A DNA stretch of 6,666 bases from Phycisphaeraceae bacterium (lineage in GTDB: Bacteria > Planctomycetota > Phycisphaerae > Phycisphaerales > Phycisphaeraceae). The notes below the pieces were generated by a model, which searched no databases, was not told the origin of the DNA, and worked only from the letters and a program-made list of their open reading frames with translations. Every line of letters begins with the position of its first letter. Positions within the stretch are counted from its first letter, which is position 1. The translations under genes were made by a program, and so were the position numbers. The stretch is from the NCBI GenBank assembly GCA_003552605.1, contig PUNN01000516.1:1-6666 (forward strand), in the 5' to 3' direction. Below are positions 5,632 to 6,666 of this stretch, piece by piece.

Positions 5632-6327
5632 TCACCGCCGCCTTCGGCTGCGGCGGTGGGCGGTGCCATTGGGGGTGAGGAAGAACGGGCACAGGGCGAG
5701 GCCTGCGATGAAGCCACCGATGTGGGCCCACCACGCTACGCCGCCGACATCACCCATCGCGATGGCCAGCTTCGCGTTGATGAATTGAAGAAAGAACCAC
5801 AGCAGCAGGTACAGCATGGCCGGCAGGTAGATCAGCAGCGGCAGAAAGAACACTGGCACGAGCACCAGCACACGGGCGCCGGGCAGCAGCAGCAGGTATG
5901 CCCCGAGCACACCCGAGATGGCCCCGGAAGCGCCGACGACCGGGATGGTCGAGTCTGGGTAGACCACCACGTGTATCCCCGCCGCGAGGACGCCGCACAG
6001 CAGATAAAAGAGCAGGAAGTTCACCGGCCCCATGCGGTCTTCGATGTGGTCGCCGAATACCCAGAGTATCCACATGTTCATCAGAATGTGCAGCCACCCC
6101 GCATGGATGAACTGACTGGTCAGTAGCGCCAGGTATTGCTGCGGATCGCCCAGCCATGCCGCGCCGGCATACCGAGCGGGCACCACGCCGAGGGTCTGAA
6201 ACAGCCGTTCGAGTTCGGCCGGGGACAGGCCGAGCTGTGAGATGAATACCAGGACATTGATCAGCACGATCAGCCGGGTGACCAGCGGGGTGTGGCGGGT
6301 GCGAACTTCAGCGCGGAGCGGGAGCAT
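5632..6327 (-). CDS. Rhomboid-family intramembrane serine protease
   Basis: This is a polytopic inner-membrane protein with the GlpG-like six-helix core. Helix 1 (about 15-33) follows the short MLPLR lead typical of bacterial rhomboids. Next come LTSQFIHAGWLHILMNMW (69-86), with the oxyanion-hole Asn84, the GASGAISG motif with nucleophile Ser134 (132-139), and WWAHIGGF with the general base His202 (199-206). The catalytic dyad is therefore intact, so it should be an active protease that cleaves membrane-spanning substrates; the natural substrate is unknown. The 231-aa length is normal for a minimal bacterial rhomboid. The C-terminus is a short Arg-rich tail (HRRSRRRR), probably cytoplasmic. 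The ATG at 6327 is the only upstream start before an in-frame stop, though it lacks an obvious ribosome binding site. A hairpin overlaps the stop codon. It lies 153 bases after the methyltransferase gene. Confidence 0.95.
   Translation of the reverse strand: MLPLRAEVRTRHTPLVTRLIVLINVLVFISQLGLSPAELERLFQTLGVVPARYAGAAWLGDPQQYLALLTSQFIHAGWLHILMNMWILWVFGDHIEDRMGPVNFLLFYLLCGVLAAGIHVVVYPDSTIPVVGASGAISGVLGAYLLLLPGARVLVLVPVFFLPLLIYLPAMLYLLLWFFLQFINAKLAIAMGDVGGVAWWAHIGGFIAGLALCPFFLTPNGTAHRRSRRRR
5633..5658. terminator. Hairpin overlapping the rhomboid stop codon
   Basis: CACCGCCGC (5633-5641) and GCGGCGGTG (5650-5658) form a perfect 9-bp stem with an 8-base loop. The stem includes two bases of the TGA stop and encodes the Arg-rich tail. 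No U-run follows on the minus strand, so it may be an RNA-stabilising or weak terminating structure rather than a classical terminator. Confidence 0.35.
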
Positions 6328-6480
6328 GGGGTGGCGGCATCAATGGTGGGTGCTGGAGCCCTGTCTTTCAACGCATCGGCACGGCCTCGGCAGCACGGTG
6401 GAGTGGAGGCATTGGGAGGCACGGGCCGTTTCAGACGGCTATCGGCTGCGGTTTGAGGTTTTCACAAGCGGTCGGTGGCT

Positions 6481-6666
6481 TCAGCCGCGGCTGGCCGCGA
6501 GGGTGAAATGATAGAGGAAGACCGCCGCGCTTGTGGCCACGTTGAGTGAATCCGTCCCCTGCGGCATGGGGATGGTCACGCGGCGGTCACAGCGGGCGAT
6601 GAGCGATGGATCGAGCCCATGATCTTCACTGCCGAGCAGCAGCCCCAACCGTCGCGGCGATGGGCA
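6481..6666 (-). CDS. SpoU/TrmH-family RNA 2'-O-methyltransferase, C-terminal part
   Basis: The gene runs off the right edge of the window; only its last 61 codons and the TGA stop are visible. Those residues carry the two C-terminal signature motifs of the SPOUT fold. The first is LGSEDHGLDPSLIARCDRRV (11-30 of the visible part) leading into TIPM. The second is DSLNVATSAAVFLY (39-52), the loop and helix that form the trefoil knot and bind S-adenosylmethionine. Such enzymes methylate ribose 2'-hydroxyls in tRNA or rRNA. The specific target (tRNA G18, 23S rRNA or other) cannot be told without the N-terminus. The product ends soon after the knot, as usual for the family. The 3' coding end contains the 12-base palindrome CAGCCGCGGCTG (6482-6493). 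Confidence 0.88.
   Translation of the reverse strand, partial: CPSPRRLGLLLGSEDHGLDPSLIARCDRRVTIPMPQGTDSLNVATSAAVFLYHFTLAASRG

Overview
The window is G+C-rich, densely coded bacterial chromosome. Every recognisable gene lies on the minus strand, so transcription runs from high to low coordinates. In that order the genes are: the 3' end of a SpoU/TrmH-type RNA methyltransferase (6481-6666), a rhomboid intramembrane serine protease (5632-6327), a KDPG/KHG aldolase (eda, 4681-5343), dethiobiotin synthetase (bioD, 3748-4551), triosephosphate isomerase (tpiA, 2388-3173), the SecG translocase subunit (1925-2380), a YicC-family endoribonuclease (1004-1900) and the glutaminase subunit of FGAM synthase (purQ, 114-926). 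The composition, a PurQ with a GGFSYGDDIAAGRILA-like loop, an aldolase with an APTLN loop and the tpiA-secG-yicC order suggest a planctomycete, perhaps a Phycisphaerae relative. That placement is inference from protein style only.

The genes form two blocks. The upstream block (methyltransferase, rhomboid, eda, bioD) is loosely packed, with gaps of about 100 to 290 bases, and holds unrelated housekeeping genes that probably have separate promoters. The downstream block tpiA-secG-yicC-purQ is compact, with gaps of 7, 24 and 77 bases, and looks like one operon. Its products serve glycolysis, protein export, RNA turnover and purine synthesis, so it appears to be a growth-related housekeeping unit rather than a single pathway.

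The 574-base gap between bioD and tpiA (3174-3747) is the only stretch that the genes do not explain. It holds a strong hairpin (3273-3299) and an elaborate nested inverted-repeat structure (about 3316-3650) centred on a CCCTCTCCC-GAG-GGGAGAGGG palindrome. A half copy of that structure lies just after the purQ stop codon (58-110). The same repeat family therefore sits at both ends of the tpiA-purQ block. I see no CRISPR array, phage, transposase, toxin-antitoxin pair or defence system. The repeat family is the best candidate for something undescribed here, followed by a SecG with an apparent extra N-terminal membrane helix.
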